A stretch of DNA of 64,000 nucleotides from the NCBI RefSeq assembly GCF_018283455.1, contig NZ_JAAMTH010000001.1, positions 2,771,501 through 2,835,500 of the forward strand. The letters run 5' to 3'. Shown here in pieces: positions 43,999 through 55,927 of this stretch. The DNA comes from Planococcus sp. MSAK28401. Its GTDB lineage: Bacteria; Bacillota; Bacilli; Bacillales_A; Planococcaceae. The notes below the pieces were generated by a model, which had not been told where the DNA came from, did not search any database, and saw only the letters and a list, made by a program, of their open reading frames with translations. The position numbers were made by a program, and so were the translations under genes. How positions within the stretch are numbered: the stretch's first letter is position 1; each line of letters opens with the position of its first letter.

Positions 43999-46110
43999 TT
44001 ACTTTTTGCCATTTCCTTTTTTCTTGCCTTTGCTTTTATCTTCTTTGTACAGTACTTCGTACGTAAATTCTTTGGCTTCTTTCTGGTCTGGCGCTGCTGC
44101 ATAAGAAGTGATCATTTTCAGGTTGCCTTCACGCAGCACTTGCTGCAAGTCGAGTGCTTCTTTTTCCGTCACATTGTACGGATTGACATTGAATACGCGC
44201 TGCTTGCCGTTTTTCTTCGTTTGGATGAAGGTTGTCGTAAAGTCGACGTACTCACCTTTCAATTGGCCAAGTGACTGGAACGGCTCTGTAGACGTTCCAT
44301 CTGCCGTGAAATCACCCAATTGGATATCTTTGATGAACCAGCCTGCTTCATTGGAACCCCAGTCCGTCATGTTGCGGAACGATACCAATACGTCTTGCCC
44401 TGCGTAGTCAGCCAAATCGAATGTTTCAGTAGACCAGTTTGTTTTCTCTCCTGTGAAACCTGGCACGTTCTCTTTGATCGTCGGGTAGCCTTCTTCCACT
44501 ACATCGGAACGCGTGTTGTCATTCTCGAGTGATTTCCACGTTTCGCCGTTATCCGTAGATACTTGGACGGCCGCGAAATCCCATTGCTCTTCGATATTGT
44601 AATAATGCTCGAAGCTCAAAGTCGGGTTGGCAGCTGGAACCGTTGCCCCGAAGATCAAGGCTTGGTCTGCTTCATCGCCATTATTCGCATGAAGCACTTG
44701 CTCAGAAGCGTCAAGCGGATTGGCGACTGTTTCCCATTGCAATGGCAGGAAATCCACGCCGTCAAACTTCATGCCGCGGACAGTGCGGTCCAAATTGAAT
44801 TCCTTAAAGTCGCCGCCCCATGCTGGAACGCCTTCTTTTTCAAAAGTTTTTGCTTTCTCGAAATCCACTGTTTTGCCGCGGACGCCGTCACCGACTGGCA
44901 GTTCGCGCAAATCGATGCTATCGAATTTGTAATCCTTGCTGACCGTGTCGTCATCCAAAGTCAAAGCCGTCATGAAATCCTGGTATAGTTCAGTGAATGT
45001 TTTGTTTGTGCCGTATTCTTTCAATACTTTATCAATGCTTGCGATGCCTTGAGTGTTTCCGTCAGTAGCAATTTCACGGATGAATTCCTTACCGAACTTG
45101 TCGTACATATAAAGCGTGAACAAATAGACTTGTCCATAATCTGCGATCGTTTCAGGGCCAGTTGCCGCTGTCCCGTGCTCATCCCAGTTGACGAGCGAGT
45201 TTTCCGGGTGGTCCAAATAGAAGTTGATCGATCCTTCGCCGTGGCCGTAGCCGCCCAGGAATTCAGAGAATGTTGACATCCCTTCGTTAACCCATGTTTC
45301 TTCTGCGCCGTCGTTATCGGCTTGGATCAAATGCTGAAGCTCATGGATTGTCGTGCCGAAGAACGTGCTCTCCAGACGCGTTTCCCATGAATTGGTATCG
45401 ATGGTGATGATATTGCGGTCCGTGTAGTTTTCAAGCGTCTGCCAGAAGAAGCCGGCTACGAAGAACGGGTAGGATGGGTTGTTCCAGCCTTCGTCCTGTA
45501 CGTTATCGACGAGCATGATCACTTTATCCGAACCTTCGTAATACCCTTCCGGAAGGCCAACCATGCCAGGAAGCGGCGATTTTGAGCCATCAAGCGTATC
45601 TGGAGTGCCGAAAAATTCAGTCGCTACTGGGTAGATATTACTGTCGAATTCATCTTTCAATTTGTCCACTTGCGCTTGCGTGACGATGTCAGCGGGTTTC
45701 GGATTGTTTGGCCCGTACGCTAAATCATTGGCCACCCAGATTTCCACGTTATCGCCGACGCTGCGAAGTGTGAAATCCTTAAATGACAAATTGCGGTTCA
45801 AGAATTTTTTCGTACCGCCGTCATATGTGAAATGTTCGCTTGCCGCAGCATTTTCTCCACCGTCTGCTGTTTCATCATTCAATTCGCCAGCTTGATCTTT
45901 GATGCGCTGCGCTGCTTCTTTTTGGAACGATTCATCATTCGTTAACCGGTTTAATTCTTGGTCGATATCGATGCGTTCGCCGTAGCGATCTTCATCCCAA
46001 GCACCGAGTGACGGCAACTCCTCAACCGGTGCTGCGCTCGCTGCAGGGGAATAAAGGGAAAGCGCCAATGCGCTCGCTGATAGAATAGGGAACCACTTGC
46101 TTTTTTTCAT
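43999..46110 (-). CDS. secreted metalloprotease with InhA-like C-terminal domain
   Basis: A 703-aa exported protein. The Sec signal peptide ends near PAASAAPVEE. The catalytic zinc motif is TTIHELQHLIQADNDGAEE (HExxH) near residue 255, with the third ligand in WVNEGMSTFSEF about 20 residues later; this spacing and the WxNEG motif are closer to M30/hyicolysin-type gluzincins than to the HExGH of M6 InhA. Residues about 440-620 form a beta-sandwich (choice-of-anchor-J/VEG-like) as in immune inhibitor A (FEHYYNIEEQWDFAAVQVST, WFIKDIQLGDF). The end is lysine-rich. It probably degrades extracellular protein for nutrition. Monocistronic. Confidence 0.85.
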   Translation of the reverse strand: MKKSKWFPILSASALALSLYSPAASAAPVEELPSLGAWDEDRYGERIDIDQELNRLTNDESFQKEAAQRIKDQAGELNDETADGGENAAASEHFTYDGGTKKFLNRNLSFKDFTLRSVGDNVEIWVANDLAYGPNNPKPADIVTQAQVDKLKDEFDSNIYPVATEFFGTPDTLDGSKSPLPGMVGLPEGYYEGSDKVIMLVDNVQDEGWNNPSYPFFVAGFFWQTLENYTDRNIITIDTNSWETRLESTFFGTTIHELQHLIQADNDGAEETWVNEGMSTFSEFLGGYGHGEGSINFYLDHPENSLVNWDEHGTAATGPETIADYGQVYLFTLYMYDKFGKEFIREIATDGNTQGIASIDKVLKEYGTNKTFTELYQDFMTALTLDDDTVSKDYKFDSIDLRELPVGDGVRGKTVDFEKAKTFEKEGVPAWGGDFKEFNLDRTVRGMKFDGVDFLPLQWETVANPLDASEQVLHANNGDEADQALIFGATVPAANPTLSFEHYYNIEEQWDFAAVQVSTDNGETWKSLENDNTRSDVVEEGYPTIKENVPGFTGEKTNWSTETFDLADYAGQDVLVSFRNMTDWGSNEAGWFIKDIQLGDFTADGTSTEPFQSLGQLKGEYVDFTTTFIQTKKNGKQRVFNVNPYNVTEKEALDLQQVLREGNLKMITSYAAAPDQKEAKEFTYEVLYKEDKSKGKKKGNGKK

Positions 46111-46320
46111 GTATATGTATCTCCTTCCAGAAATATCAGAATATTTTTCTTTCTAAAGATTACCACTTCTTTCGTTCTTGCTGAATAGGGTAAACTATTT
46201 ATTTCGCTACCCGAAATATAGGATATTAGATACATTAAGGGTGTGTATTCAATAGGTAAATTATATTAACATTCTGATTTGACAGTCTTTATCTTTTAAT
46301 AAAATCTATAGAACTCCATT

Positions 46321-46347
46321 AAAAAAAAGCGGACAAATGTCCGCTTT
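46321..46347 (-). terminator. terminator of the yrrT-luxS-mccA-mccB operon
   Basis: AAAGCGGACA-TTT-TGTCCGCTTT followed by T residues on the minus strand, shortly after the mccB stop. Confidence 0.9.
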
Positions 46348-46355
46348 CGCAAAAA

Positions 46356-48421
<2,066 letters not shown>

Positions 48422-48432
48422 GCTGATTCCCC

Positions 48433-48906
48433 TTATGCCGTTTCTTCTTTAAACACTTGGCGCCACTCATCTTTTTTCGCAAGCATTTCCTTAGCCAGTT
48501 CATGTGCGCCTTCTAAGCTATGGCTTGCTGCCCAGCCGCATTGCACTTCGTTGCATGCCGGCACTTCGTCTGCTGCAATGACATCCGTCAAGGTTGCTTC
48601 AAGAATGCGCAAAATGTCTTCGTAATCATCGTGGTTGATGACTGACAAATAAAAGCCGGTTTGGCAGCCCATCGGCCCGATGTCGATGATTTGCTCCGAG
48701 TGGTTGCGACTATGCTCAGCCATCATGTGCTCGAGCGAATGAAGGCCAGGCATGTCCATATGTTCTTTGTTCGGCTGCTTGAAGCGGATATCATATTTTT
48801 TGATAGTGTCTCCGTTTGATCCTGTTTTTTCACCGGCTAGGCGGACATAAGGTGCCGCTACTTTTGTATGGTCCAAGTTAAAGCTTTCAACATTCATTTT
48901 TTTCAT
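48433..48906 (-). CDS. luxS: S-ribosylhomocysteine lyase LuxS
   Basis: Metal-dependent lyase that splits S-ribosylhomocysteine into homocysteine and DPD, the precursor of autoinducer-2. The 157-aa protein is the exact family length. The metal site is [14 protein letters not shown] (residues about 54-67) plus the later Cys in CNEVQCGW, and the catalytic cysteine is in GPMGCQTGF. The start at 48906 has GGGAG six bases upstream. In B. subtilis luxS is elsewhere on the chromosome; here it takes the operon slot of mtnN between yrrT and mccA. Confidence 0.96.
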   Translation of the reverse strand: MKKMNVESFNLDHTKVAAPYVRLAGEKTGSNGDTIKKYDIRFKQPNKEHMDMPGLHSLEHMMAEHSRNHSEQIIDIGPMGCQTGFYLSVINHDDYEDILRILEATLTDVIAADEVPACNEVQCGWAASHSLEGAHELAKEMLAKKDEWRQVFKEETA

Positions 48907-48919
48907 TACAATCTCCCTT

Positions 48920-49555
48920 TCATCGTTTAGTTGCATCAATCAAGAATACGTACTCATTTAAGCGTGTAAATGTGACGTCAAACCCATGTTCCTGAAAAAT
49001 CATTTCCAATGCAGGCACTGTCGTGTAATGTTCGCGCTTCAAGTCTTCGACAAGATTGGCGTGGCCTTCCCCTTCTTCGTAAACGATGCGCCCAAGTTTG
49101 GCTTCGGCTGATTCGAATACAGTATCGGCGAAGACGACTTTCCCGCCCGAAGGCAAAATGTCAGCATACTGCTGAATTGCTTGGGCTTTTTCTTCATCCG
49201 TCAAATGATGGAAGGCATAACTGCTGACGAAGCTGTTTGGCTTCTGGCGCAAATCAAACGCTAAAAAGTCGCCATCCATTATGTCGAGCTCAGGAAATTT
49301 TTGTGCAGCCACGCTTCGCATTGCGCCATTCGGCTCAATACCAGTTACCGTGAGCCCTTCTTGGAGAAGTGCTGCTGTCAAATTGCCTGTGCCAACGCCG
49401 AATTCCACGACTGGCCCTTTAGCTTTCTTCGCGACAGCCGTCAAAATCTCCTCGTAGTTTTCGAAAACTGCTTTATATTCCGGATCATGTCCGCTAACTG
49501 ACTCATCATAAGTGTGCACCCATTCATCAAATATCTCAACAAATTCTCTTCCCAT
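48920..49555 (-). CDS. yrrT: class-I SAM methyltransferase YrrT
   Basis: A 211-aa methyltransferase with motif [13 protein letters not shown], motif II acidic residue in [14 protein letters not shown], and the post-[12 protein letters not shown]. YrrT is the first gene of the B. subtilis methionine-to-cysteine operon; its methyl acceptor is unknown. It ends 14 bases before luxS. The product S-adenosylhomocysteine would feed into the downstream steps. Its promoter carries a perfect inverted repeat over the start point. Confidence 0.9.
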   Translation of the reverse strand: MGREFVEIFDEWVHTYDESVSGHDPEYKAVFENYEEILTAVAKKAKGPVVEFGVGTGNLTAALLQEGLTVTGIEPNGAMRSVAAQKFPELDIMDGDFLAFDLRQKPNSFVSSYAFHHLTDEEKAQAIQQYADILPSGGKVVFADTVFESAEAKLGRIVYEEGEGHANLVEDLKREHYTTVPALEMIFQEHGFDVTFTRLNEYVFLIDATKR

Positions 49556-49592
49556 ATATGCACTCCCGCTCTCTTGAATGATATGTTACACT

Positions 49593-49646
49593 AAACCAAT
49601 AATGTTACTTGGTTTTATTTATAACATATGCCCCTGTCTAGTTCAA
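49593..49646 (-). promoter_or_regulatory. yrrT promoter with inverted-repeat operator (CymR candidate)
   Basis: Minus strand TTGAAC (49646-49641), a 17-base spacer and TATAAA (49623-49618) form the promoter. AAACCAA (49593-49599) and TTGGTTT (49609-49615) pair perfectly across nine bases and cover the transcription start. In B. subtilis the equivalent operon is repressed by CymR, whose sites contain an ATTGG core; TATTGG is present here. The factor identity is inferred. Confidence 0.68.
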
Positions 49647-49683
49647 CTGGAAGGTTTTTCTGTTGACCCACCGTACTCATATA

Positions 49684-49710
49684 AAAAAGCCCGGCAATCG
49701 CCGGACTTAA
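49684..49710 (-). terminator. terminator after YczE-like gene
   Basis: AAGCCCGGC-AATC-GCCGGACTT with a T run on the minus strand. Confidence 0.85.
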
Positions 49711-49715
49711 TAACT

Positions 49716-50360
49716 TCACATTTTCAAAACCGGTGGTACGTCTTTTTGATGTTTTAAGATGAGCCATTTCAATAAAGATTCACATTGCACGAGTGATTTC
49801 TGTACAATCCTGCCGATCAATAGCGCACTCACGACGGTGCCGATTCCCACAGGCCCGCCAAGCATCCAGCCAAGAAGCGCAACAATCACTTCAATCGCTG
49901 TACGGATCGTGCTGACGCTGAACCCTGTTTTCTGAACCAAGATCAGCATCAAGTCATCCCGTGGGCCGGCTCCCATTTTAGGTGAGACGTACATGCCGAC
50001 ACCATAGCCCATCACAAAGATCCCTGCTGTAAAAATCAAGATTTGCCCAATCAGCGAATGGATATCCGGGAGAAGGAAATTGAATAAATCAATAAACAAA
50101 CCAATCAGCAGCATATTAAGCCAGGTCCCGAACTGGGGCCACCTTCTGCGCACAAGAGATGTAGTACTGATCAGTGTAAACCCTGCAATGATCGACCAAG
50201 TGCCGATGGTCAGGCCGAAGTTCTCGTATAAGCCGACATGCAAGACATCCCACGGCCCGATGCCGAGACGATATCCTTTGATGGTCATCGAAATGCCCAG
50301 ACCCAATAGCATCATGCCTAACAGGAAAAACAGCCACCGGTAATACATAGAAACTTTCAT
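49716..50360 (-). CDS. YczE/YyaS/YitT family membrane protein
   Basis: A 214-aa integral membrane protein with five hydrophobic segments. Family motifs are GLGISMTIKGYRLGIGPWDV near residue 20 and the matching GVGMYVSPKMGAGPRDDLML near 125, which look like an internal duplication of the GxGPWD/GAGPRD half. B. subtilis YczE influences surfactin production by an unknown mechanism. It is probably monocistronic. Confidence 0.87.
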   Translation of the reverse strand: MKVSMYYRWLFFLLGMMLLGLGISMTIKGYRLGIGPWDVLHVGLYENFGLTIGTWSIIAGFTLISTTSLVRRRWPQFGTWLNMLLIGLFIDLFNFLLPDIHSLIGQILIFTAGIFVMGYGVGMYVSPKMGAGPRDDLMLILVQKTGFSVSTIRTAIEVIVALLGWMLGGPVGIGTVVSALLIGRIVQKSLVQCESLLKWLILKHQKDVPPVLKM

Positions 50361-50415
50361 CCTTTATCCTTCTTTCCTCTGAACCTCGAACGACAAAGCA
50401 GCGGACAGGAAACGC

Positions 50416-50904
50416 TCACGGCTTCACCGTCAATTCCGCAAACTCACCCTGCGTTGCTTTCAGTAAATCTTTCGGTGCCAGTTTCAACTGTGCCCCGACT
50501 TTTCCAGCAGATACGATGATGTCGTTCAACTCGGTGGCTTGTTTGGCGACGAATGTCCTGAACGGCTTTTTCATGCCGAACGGCGAACAGCCCCCACTTA
50601 CGTAACCCGTAAGCGGCAAAATCTCTTTGACCGGCACCATCTCGATTTTCTTTTCGCCGCAGGCTTTTGCAGCCCGCTTTAAATCCAGCTCATCGGCAAC
50701 GGGCACAAGAAACACGTAATGCTCATTGGAAGACCCAGCTGCCACGAGCGTCTTGTAGACAGTTTCAACAGGTGCCCCGATTTTCGCCGCAACGGATACC
50801 CCATCGATTTTTCCATCATCGGTGCTGTATTGCAGCGGCTCATAATCGATTTTTTCACGGTCCAATATGCGAGCGGCATTGGTTTTTGCTGCTTTTTTCG
50901 CCAC
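50416..50904 (-). CDS. ybaK: Cys-tRNA(Pro) deacylase YbaK/EbsC
   Basis: A 162-aa editing-domain protein (YbaK/ProX family) that hydrolyses Cys-tRNA(Pro). Motifs: TVYKTLVAAG with the key lysine, YVFLVPVADELDLKRAAKA and the GYVSGGCSPFGMKK loop. It starts with GTG after AGGAGG with seven-base spacing. It follows topB by 14 bases on the same strand and may be cotranscribed; the functional link is not obvious. Confidence 0.93.
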   Translation of the reverse strand: MAKKAAKTNAARILDREKIDYEPLQYSTDDGKIDGVSVAAKIGAPVETVYKTLVAAGSSNEHYVFLVPVADELDLKRAAKACGEKKIEMVPVKEILPLTGYVSGGCSPFGMKKPFRTFVAKQATELNDIIVSAGKVGAQLKLAPKDLLKATQGEFAELTVKP

Positions 50905-50918
50905 CTTGCCCCCTCCTG

Positions 50919-53078
50919 TCAGTCGTTTTGCTCGAGCATTTTCTTCAAGGCATCTGCCATTGCCGTGTTTTGCGGCGGCTCGTCTTGCTTCTTCAAATAC
51001 TTATTAACATCTTTCTTGTTTGCTTTCGATTGTCCTGCTTTTTTGCGTTTTTCAAATGCCGATAACTTTTCACGGTGTCCGCATTTGCAGACGAACATTT
51101 TGTTGTCGCCATCGCCGACCATGTCCATGCGTTTATGGCAATTTGGACAGCGGGCATTGGTCTGCATCGAGACATTTTTCTTGAATCCGCAATCACGGTC
51201 CTGGCATACGTGCATCTTGCCGCGTTTGCCATTCACTTCAAGAAGCGGCTTGCCGCAGTCCGGGCACATTTTTCCGGTGATGTTATCGTGTTTGAATTTC
51301 TTGTCGCTGGATTTGATTTCAGCTACCGACTTTTTCGAGAACGCGACCATTTCTTTCATGAACTGCTCTTTCTTCAGCTGGCCTTTGGCGATTTTGGTCA
51401 ATTGCGTTTCCCAATCCGCCGTCAATTTCGGTGACTTCAAATCTTCTGGGACGAGCTCCAATAGCTGGCGACCTTTCGACGTAATCGTCAAGTCCTTGCC
51501 TTTTTTCTCGATCAGGAAGCTATTGAATAATTTATCGATAATGTCAGCACGCGTGGCGACAGTTCCGAGGCCGCCGGTTTCACCGAGCGTCTGGATCAGC
51601 GCTTTCGATTCCCCCGCCATGAACTGGGCCGGATTCTCCATCGCCCCGAGCAAAGTTCCTTCATTGAAGAATGCAGGCGGTTTGGTTTTGCCTTCAGTCA
51701 AGGTGATGCCTTTTAATTCTACAGCCTGCCCTTGTTCAAATGGCGGCAACGTCGACTCGCCTTCTTCGTCGGCGTCGTTATAGACACGCTTCCAGCCATC
51801 GTTGCGGATTGTGTTGCCTTTTGCCTGGAATGTTTCACCCGCCACGTCGAGCGTAACGGTCGTCCGGTCGTATTCGTGCTGTGGCATGAAAACGGCCAAA
51901 AAGCGGCGGACGATCATATCATATAGTTTGTATTCCTTGTCGCTGAGCTCGTGAAGCATTGGCGTTTCTTCGGTCGGGATGATGGCGTGGTGATCCGAAA
52001 CTTTCGCATCGTCGATGACGCCTTTTTGCGGAACCCCTGCACTTTTCAATGCGGTGTTCGCAAGCGAACGGTATTCACCGACTTGCACCGCTTTGATGTG
52101 CTCTTTTAACGTGCCTTTCATATCGCTCGTCAAATGCTTCGAGTCCGTACGCGGATAGGTGACGATTTTATAGCGTTCATAAAGGTTCTGCAAAGTATTG
52201 AGCGTTTCTTTTGCCGACCAGCTATAGCGTTTATACGCTTCCTTTTGCAATTCGGTCAAATCGAATAATGGAGGCGCAGGTTGTTTTTTCGGCGTAACTT
52301 TGACATCTGTCACCTTGCCTTTATTTGCCGTATCGAGCTTGGCGAATAAACGGTCGATCCGCTCTTTGTCGAAATTCTGCGTCGATTTCCCGTCCGTCCA
52401 GGTGAACGAAGCTTTATCGCTGATTGCCTGAAGGCCATAATACGGTTTCGGATGGAAGTTGCGGATGTCCTGTTCGCGCTGCGCGATCATCGCCAACGTC
52501 GGTGTCTGCACGCGTCCTGTCGACAATTGAGCATTATGCTTCACTGTCAGTGCACGCGTGGCGTTGATTCCTACCACCCAGTCGGCTTCAGCGCGGGCGA
52601 CTGCCGCCTGGAATAAGCTTTCGTATGCTTTACCGTCTTTCAAGTTTTGGAAACCGTCTTTGATCGCTTTATCAGTAACCGAGGAAATCCATAGTCGTTT
52701 TACCGGCTTGTTGACTTTGGCTTGTTCCAAAATCCAACGGGCGACCAGCTCCCCTTCACGCCCTGCATCGGTCGCGATGATGACTTCTTTCACATCGCTG
52801 CGGTTCAATTGCGCTTTGACGGCATTGTATTGCTTCATGGTCTGTTTGATCGGTACCAATTTAAACGGCTCCGGAAGAATCGGCAGGCTTTCCATTTTCC
52901 ATTCTTTCAAATCGTTATTGTATTGTTCCGGTTGTGCATGCGTCACCAAATGGCCAAGTGCCCACGTGACGATATATTGTTTGCCTTCTAAAAAACCGTT
53001 TCCTTTTTGAGAGCATCCAAGCACTCGCGCAATATCACGCGCAACGGACGGCTTTTCTGCAAGAACTACTGATTTCAT
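50919..53078 (-). CDS. topB: DNA topoisomerase III
   Basis: Type-IA topoisomerase of 719 aa that relaxes and decatenates single-stranded-region DNA. Toprim domain VVLAEKPSVARDIARVLG through TDAGREGELVARWI; the catalytic tyrosine lies in ERYKIVTYPRTDSKHL near residue 310; C-terminal zinc-ribbon-like cysteines appear in GKMCPDCGKPLLEV, HVCQDRDCGFKK, RCPNCHKRM and FVCKCGHREK. B. subtilis TopB has about 727 aa. The end is lysine-rich. Strong match; it is followed by ybaK. Confidence 0.96.
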   Translation of the reverse strand: MKSVVLAEKPSVARDIARVLGCSQKGNGFLEGKQYIVTWALGHLVTHAQPEQYNNDLKEWKMESLPILPEPFKLVPIKQTMKQYNAVKAQLNRSDVKEVIIATDAGREGELVARWILEQAKVNKPVKRLWISSVTDKAIKDGFQNLKDGKAYESLFQAAVARAEADWVVGINATRALTVKHNAQLSTGRVQTPTLAMIAQREQDIRNFHPKPYYGLQAISDKASFTWTDGKSTQNFDKERIDRLFAKLDTANKGKVTDVKVTPKKQPAPPLFDLTELQKEAYKRYSWSAKETLNTLQNLYERYKIVTYPRTDSKHLTSDMKGTLKEHIKAVQVGEYRSLANTALKSAGVPQKGVIDDAKVSDHHAIIPTEETPMLHELSDKEYKLYDMIVRRFLAVFMPQHEYDRTTVTLDVAGETFQAKGNTIRNDGWKRVYNDADEEGESTLPPFEQGQAVELKGITLTEGKTKPPAFFNEGTLLGAMENPAQFMAGESKALIQTLGETGGLGTVATRADIIDKLFNSFLIEKKGKDLTITSKGRQLLELVPEDLKSPKLTADWETQLTKIAKGQLKKEQFMKEMVAFSKKSVAEIKSSDKKFKHDNITGKMCPDCGKPLLEVNGKRGKMHVCQDRDCGFKKNVSMQTNARCPNCHKRMDMVGDGDNKMFVCKCGHREKLSAFEKRKKAGQSKANKKDVNKYLKKQDEPPQNTAMADALKKMLEQND

Positions 53079-53190
53079 AAGCTAAAACCCCTTTTCTACA
53101 GCGTCTAGTATAGCATCTTCTCCCCGTTCTTGTGGAGGAAGCGCATTTGATCGGCCTTATGCCTTTTTCAATTAAGTTTAGTGTTCAGGC

Positions 53191-53220
53191 CGAAAAAAAA
53201 CCTCCCGAGGGAGGTTTTTC
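53191..53220 (-). terminator. terminator after flavoprotein gene
   Basis: AAAAACCTCCC-GA-GGGAGGTTTTT, directly after the stop of the 53221-53790 gene. Confidence 0.9.
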
Positions 53221-53790
53221 TTAATGGTCATCAATATCGAGTGTTTCTTTTGATAGGTGGGTGCTCATTTCTGCATATTGCACAAATACGCGGGCGAGTT
53301 CGCGCAGTCGGTCATGGACATCGTCATTGATGATGGCGTTCGTGTCATCGAAATGGCTCGTATGCGTGTAGACGTAGTTCGGCGTTACGAGGCAGCGGAA
53401 ATAATCAAGAATCGGTTTCAGCTGATTCTCAATGACCAAGTGATGCTGGTACGTGCCGCCGTTCGCGACGATTGATACCGGTTTGTAGCGCATCGTCCGC
53501 GGGTGAAGCATGTCGAAGGCATTTTTCAAGACACCTGGAATCGACCCTTGGAAAATGGGCGAAGCGATGATATAGCCGTCCGCTTCTTCAAAACGTTGCA
53601 CCATTTCACGCATGCTGTCGTTGTATTCCGCATTCGGGCGGCCATCAATAAATTGATGTTCATACTCGCTCATGCTCAAAATGCTCAATTCCATCTCCGG
53701 ATTCTCTCGCTCGAGATAGACTTTGACCTGTTCCAATACAGCGCCGGTCTTGCGCCCAAGTATCGTTCCATCCACTAATAAAATCTTCAT
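53221..53790 (-). CDS. NADPH-dependent FMN reductase family protein
   Basis: Flavodoxin-fold protein of 189 aa. The start MKILLVDGTILGRKTGAVLE provides the FMN phosphate loop and ASPIFQGSIPGVLKNAFDML the second flavin contact with the conserved GxxPGxLKN pattern. It probably reduces FMN, azo or quinone compounds with NADPH. The ATG at 53790 follows AAGGAGG; the upstream extension to 53838 is not family-like. Monocistronic. Confidence 0.87.
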   Translation of the reverse strand: MKILLVDGTILGRKTGAVLEQVKVYLERENPEMELSILSMSEYEHQFIDGRPNAEYNDSMREMVQRFEEADGYIIASPIFQGSIPGVLKNAFDMLHPRTMRYKPVSIVANGGTYQHHLVIENQLKPILDYFRCLVTPNYVYTHTSHFDDTNAIINDDVHDRLRELARVFVQYAEMSTHLSKETLDIDDH

Positions 53791-53944
53791 GATCCTGAAT
53801 CCTCCTTGACTACGTATAAGCAGGCAGCGGAATCCCACTGCCTTTTCCTATTGATTGATCTGGTGCAGTGCATGCTGCAGCTATTGTTTATCATAGCAAA
53901 GACACACTCCCCGTGCGTATCGATAGGGCTTTTAATGAAAGATT

Positions 53945-55780
53945 TCATTCTTTAGTCTGAGAATCTTTTTTGATGCGTTTTGTTTCCAAGCGCTCCTGGA
54001 TGCGGTCGGAATCACGTTCCGGCCCAGTGAAGCTAATAACGGTATCGCCTTGCTTCGGTTCCAGCACTTTATCGGACGTGAAGAACTCGATATTTCCTTG
54101 CGCCGTTTCAATGAATAACGGAATCGTATTGGCTGACCATCTCTTATTGAATTCTTCATAAGTGAAGCGCTCAGTCAATTTCGTGGAACGGATGGCGTAG
54201 CCTTGCTCTTCTTTCTCATCAAGCACGTGAATATTCCAATCTTCGGTGAAAAGGATCCGCCCGCTTAACGAGGAATGGAAATCAGCAGGATCCCCTTGGT
54301 GAAGCGCCGTCTGGAACAAATTGATGCGCCCCATTTCCGGCACGAAGTTATTGACGACAAGCGCATTGAACGAATCCGTCTCCGAAGCGACGATCATTTT
54401 CTCGTAAGGCGTCAAATCCACTTCGTATTCCGTGTGCTCAGAAAGGATATTCCCGACATAAGTCTTGATGCCGATTTGACGTGCTTTTTGCAAGCGGCCC
54501 CACGAATCATCGACGAGCAGGACGTTTTTATCCATATCGTAAAGGGCTTTCGCCATCGCAGTCGTGAACCTGCTGGCACCAATGATGATAATTCCCGGAT
54601 CTTCCGATGAAGCGAGGCCCAATTTGCGGCCGATCCACGTAATGGAAAATCCATGCGCAACTACTGTAGAAAAGACGAGCGCAAAGGTCAGCGCGGTCAA
54701 AAGTTCCGCATCCTCGAACCCGGCATCCAATAAGACACTGGCGAAATAGCCGGAGACGGTCAGTGCAACAATGCCTCGAGGGGCAATCCACCCGACCAAG
54801 GCTTTTTCCTGCCAGCTCAAGTCGGTGCCGATGGTCGACAACCAGATGGACAAGGGCCGGACGATAAATAACATGACCAAGACAAATGAAATGATTGACC
54901 AATTGAAAATTTCAAACAGCACATCCATGCTGAGTGAAGCCGTCAGCATCATGAAGACACTGGAGATCAACAAGATGGACATGGTCTCTTTAAAATGCCG
55001 CATATCGTTGATGGAGGAGATGTTCATATTGGCCATGACCATCCCCATTGCGGTTACCGCAAGCAAGCCGGTTTCGTGCATCACGATATCCGAGATGACA
55101 AACGTCAACAGCACGACGCCGAACACCATCGGCGATTTAAGGAATTCCGGAATTTGGCCGCGCTCGAACATCCAGCCCATCCCGAGCCCTGCTGCTGCAC
55201 CGAGTACGGTCGCGAAAAGCGCCGCGAGGAAGAACAGCCCGAATGCAGCGGCGGTAACATCCCCTTCCGCAAATAAGACGAATTGGAATGCAAACAAAGC
55301 CAATAATGCGCCGAACGGATCGACAATAATGCCTTCCCATTTCAATAACGCTGCAGGACGAGCTTTCAGTTTAGCTTGGCGAAGCAGCGGCATGATGACA
55401 GTCGGCCCTGTTACGATGAACAAGCCACCGATGACAAATGACACCGCCCACGACAGGCCGGCGACATAATGGGAAGCCAAAGTGCCTCCCGCCCAGGCAA
55501 GCAAAGCGCCGAATGTAACGATCCGCCACACCGGCTTATTGAACCCTCGGATCTCCTTGAAATTCAAGTTCAAGCTGCCTTCAAATAGGATGATGGCTAC
55601 AGCAAGCGACACAAGCGGCCGGAACAAATCCCCGAAACTTTCTTCCGGGGAAATCACGGCAAATATAGGGCCGATTAACAACCCGGCAATCGACATCAAC
55701 ACAATCGCTGGAAGGCGGAGACGCCAGGCGATCCATTGTGACAGAACGCCGAGGAAAATAATTAACATGATATCGAACAA
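53945..55780 (-). CDS. CPA-family cation/proton antiporter with TrkA domains
   Basis: A 611-aa transporter: 12 to 13 membrane segments up to about residue 390 (GGLFIVTGPTVIMPLLRQAK, KWEGIIVDPFGALLALFAFQ, GLLAVTAMGMVMANMN, GWIAPRGIVALTVSG), then a cytoplasmic TrkA-N Rossmann domain (GIIIIGASRFTTAMAKALYD near 405) and a TrkA-C-like domain (NIEFFTSDKVLEPKQGDTVI). The NAD/nucleotide-binding domain suggests gating by nucleotides or redox state, as in K+/H+ or Na+/H+ systems such as KefC or SynNhaS. The start ATG at 55780 is the first; the divergent small gene begins 148 bases away. Confidence 0.9.
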   Translation of the reverse strand: MFDIMLIIFLGVLSQWIAWRLRLPAIVLMSIAGLLIGPIFAVISPEESFGDLFRPLVSLAVAIILFEGSLNLNFKEIRGFNKPVWRIVTFGALLAWAGGTLASHYVAGLSWAVSFVIGGLFIVTGPTVIMPLLRQAKLKARPAALLKWEGIIVDPFGALLALFAFQFVLFAEGDVTAAAFGLFFLAALFATVLGAAAGLGMGWMFERGQIPEFLKSPMVFGVVLLTFVISDIVMHETGLLAVTAMGMVMANMNISSINDMRHFKETMSILLISSVFMMLTASLSMDVLFEIFNWSIISFVLVMLFIVRPLSIWLSTIGTDLSWQEKALVGWIAPRGIVALTVSGYFASVLLDAGFEDAELLTALTFALVFSTVVAHGFSITWIGRKLGLASSEDPGIIIIGASRFTTAMAKALYDMDKNVLLVDDSWGRLQKARQIGIKTYVGNILSEHTEYEVDLTPYEKMIVASETDSFNALVVNNFVPEMGRINLFQTALHQGDPADFHSSLSGRILFTEDWNIHVLDEKEEQGYAIRSTKLTERFTYEEFNKRWSANTIPLFIETAQGNIEFFTSDKVLEPKQGDTVISFTGPERDSDRIQERLETKRIKKDSQTKE

Positions 55781-55927
55781 TAAACTGTCGATGGCATCTC
55801 ACTTCCTTTTTTCATTTTTTGTTATTATAAAGGAGTTGTAGTGCGCAATGAAAGCGAGAAGCCGAGCGTATCCATTTAAATTTTCTCTACTTGTGGTACA
55901 ATACAGAGAAAAACTAGGGTGATTTTG

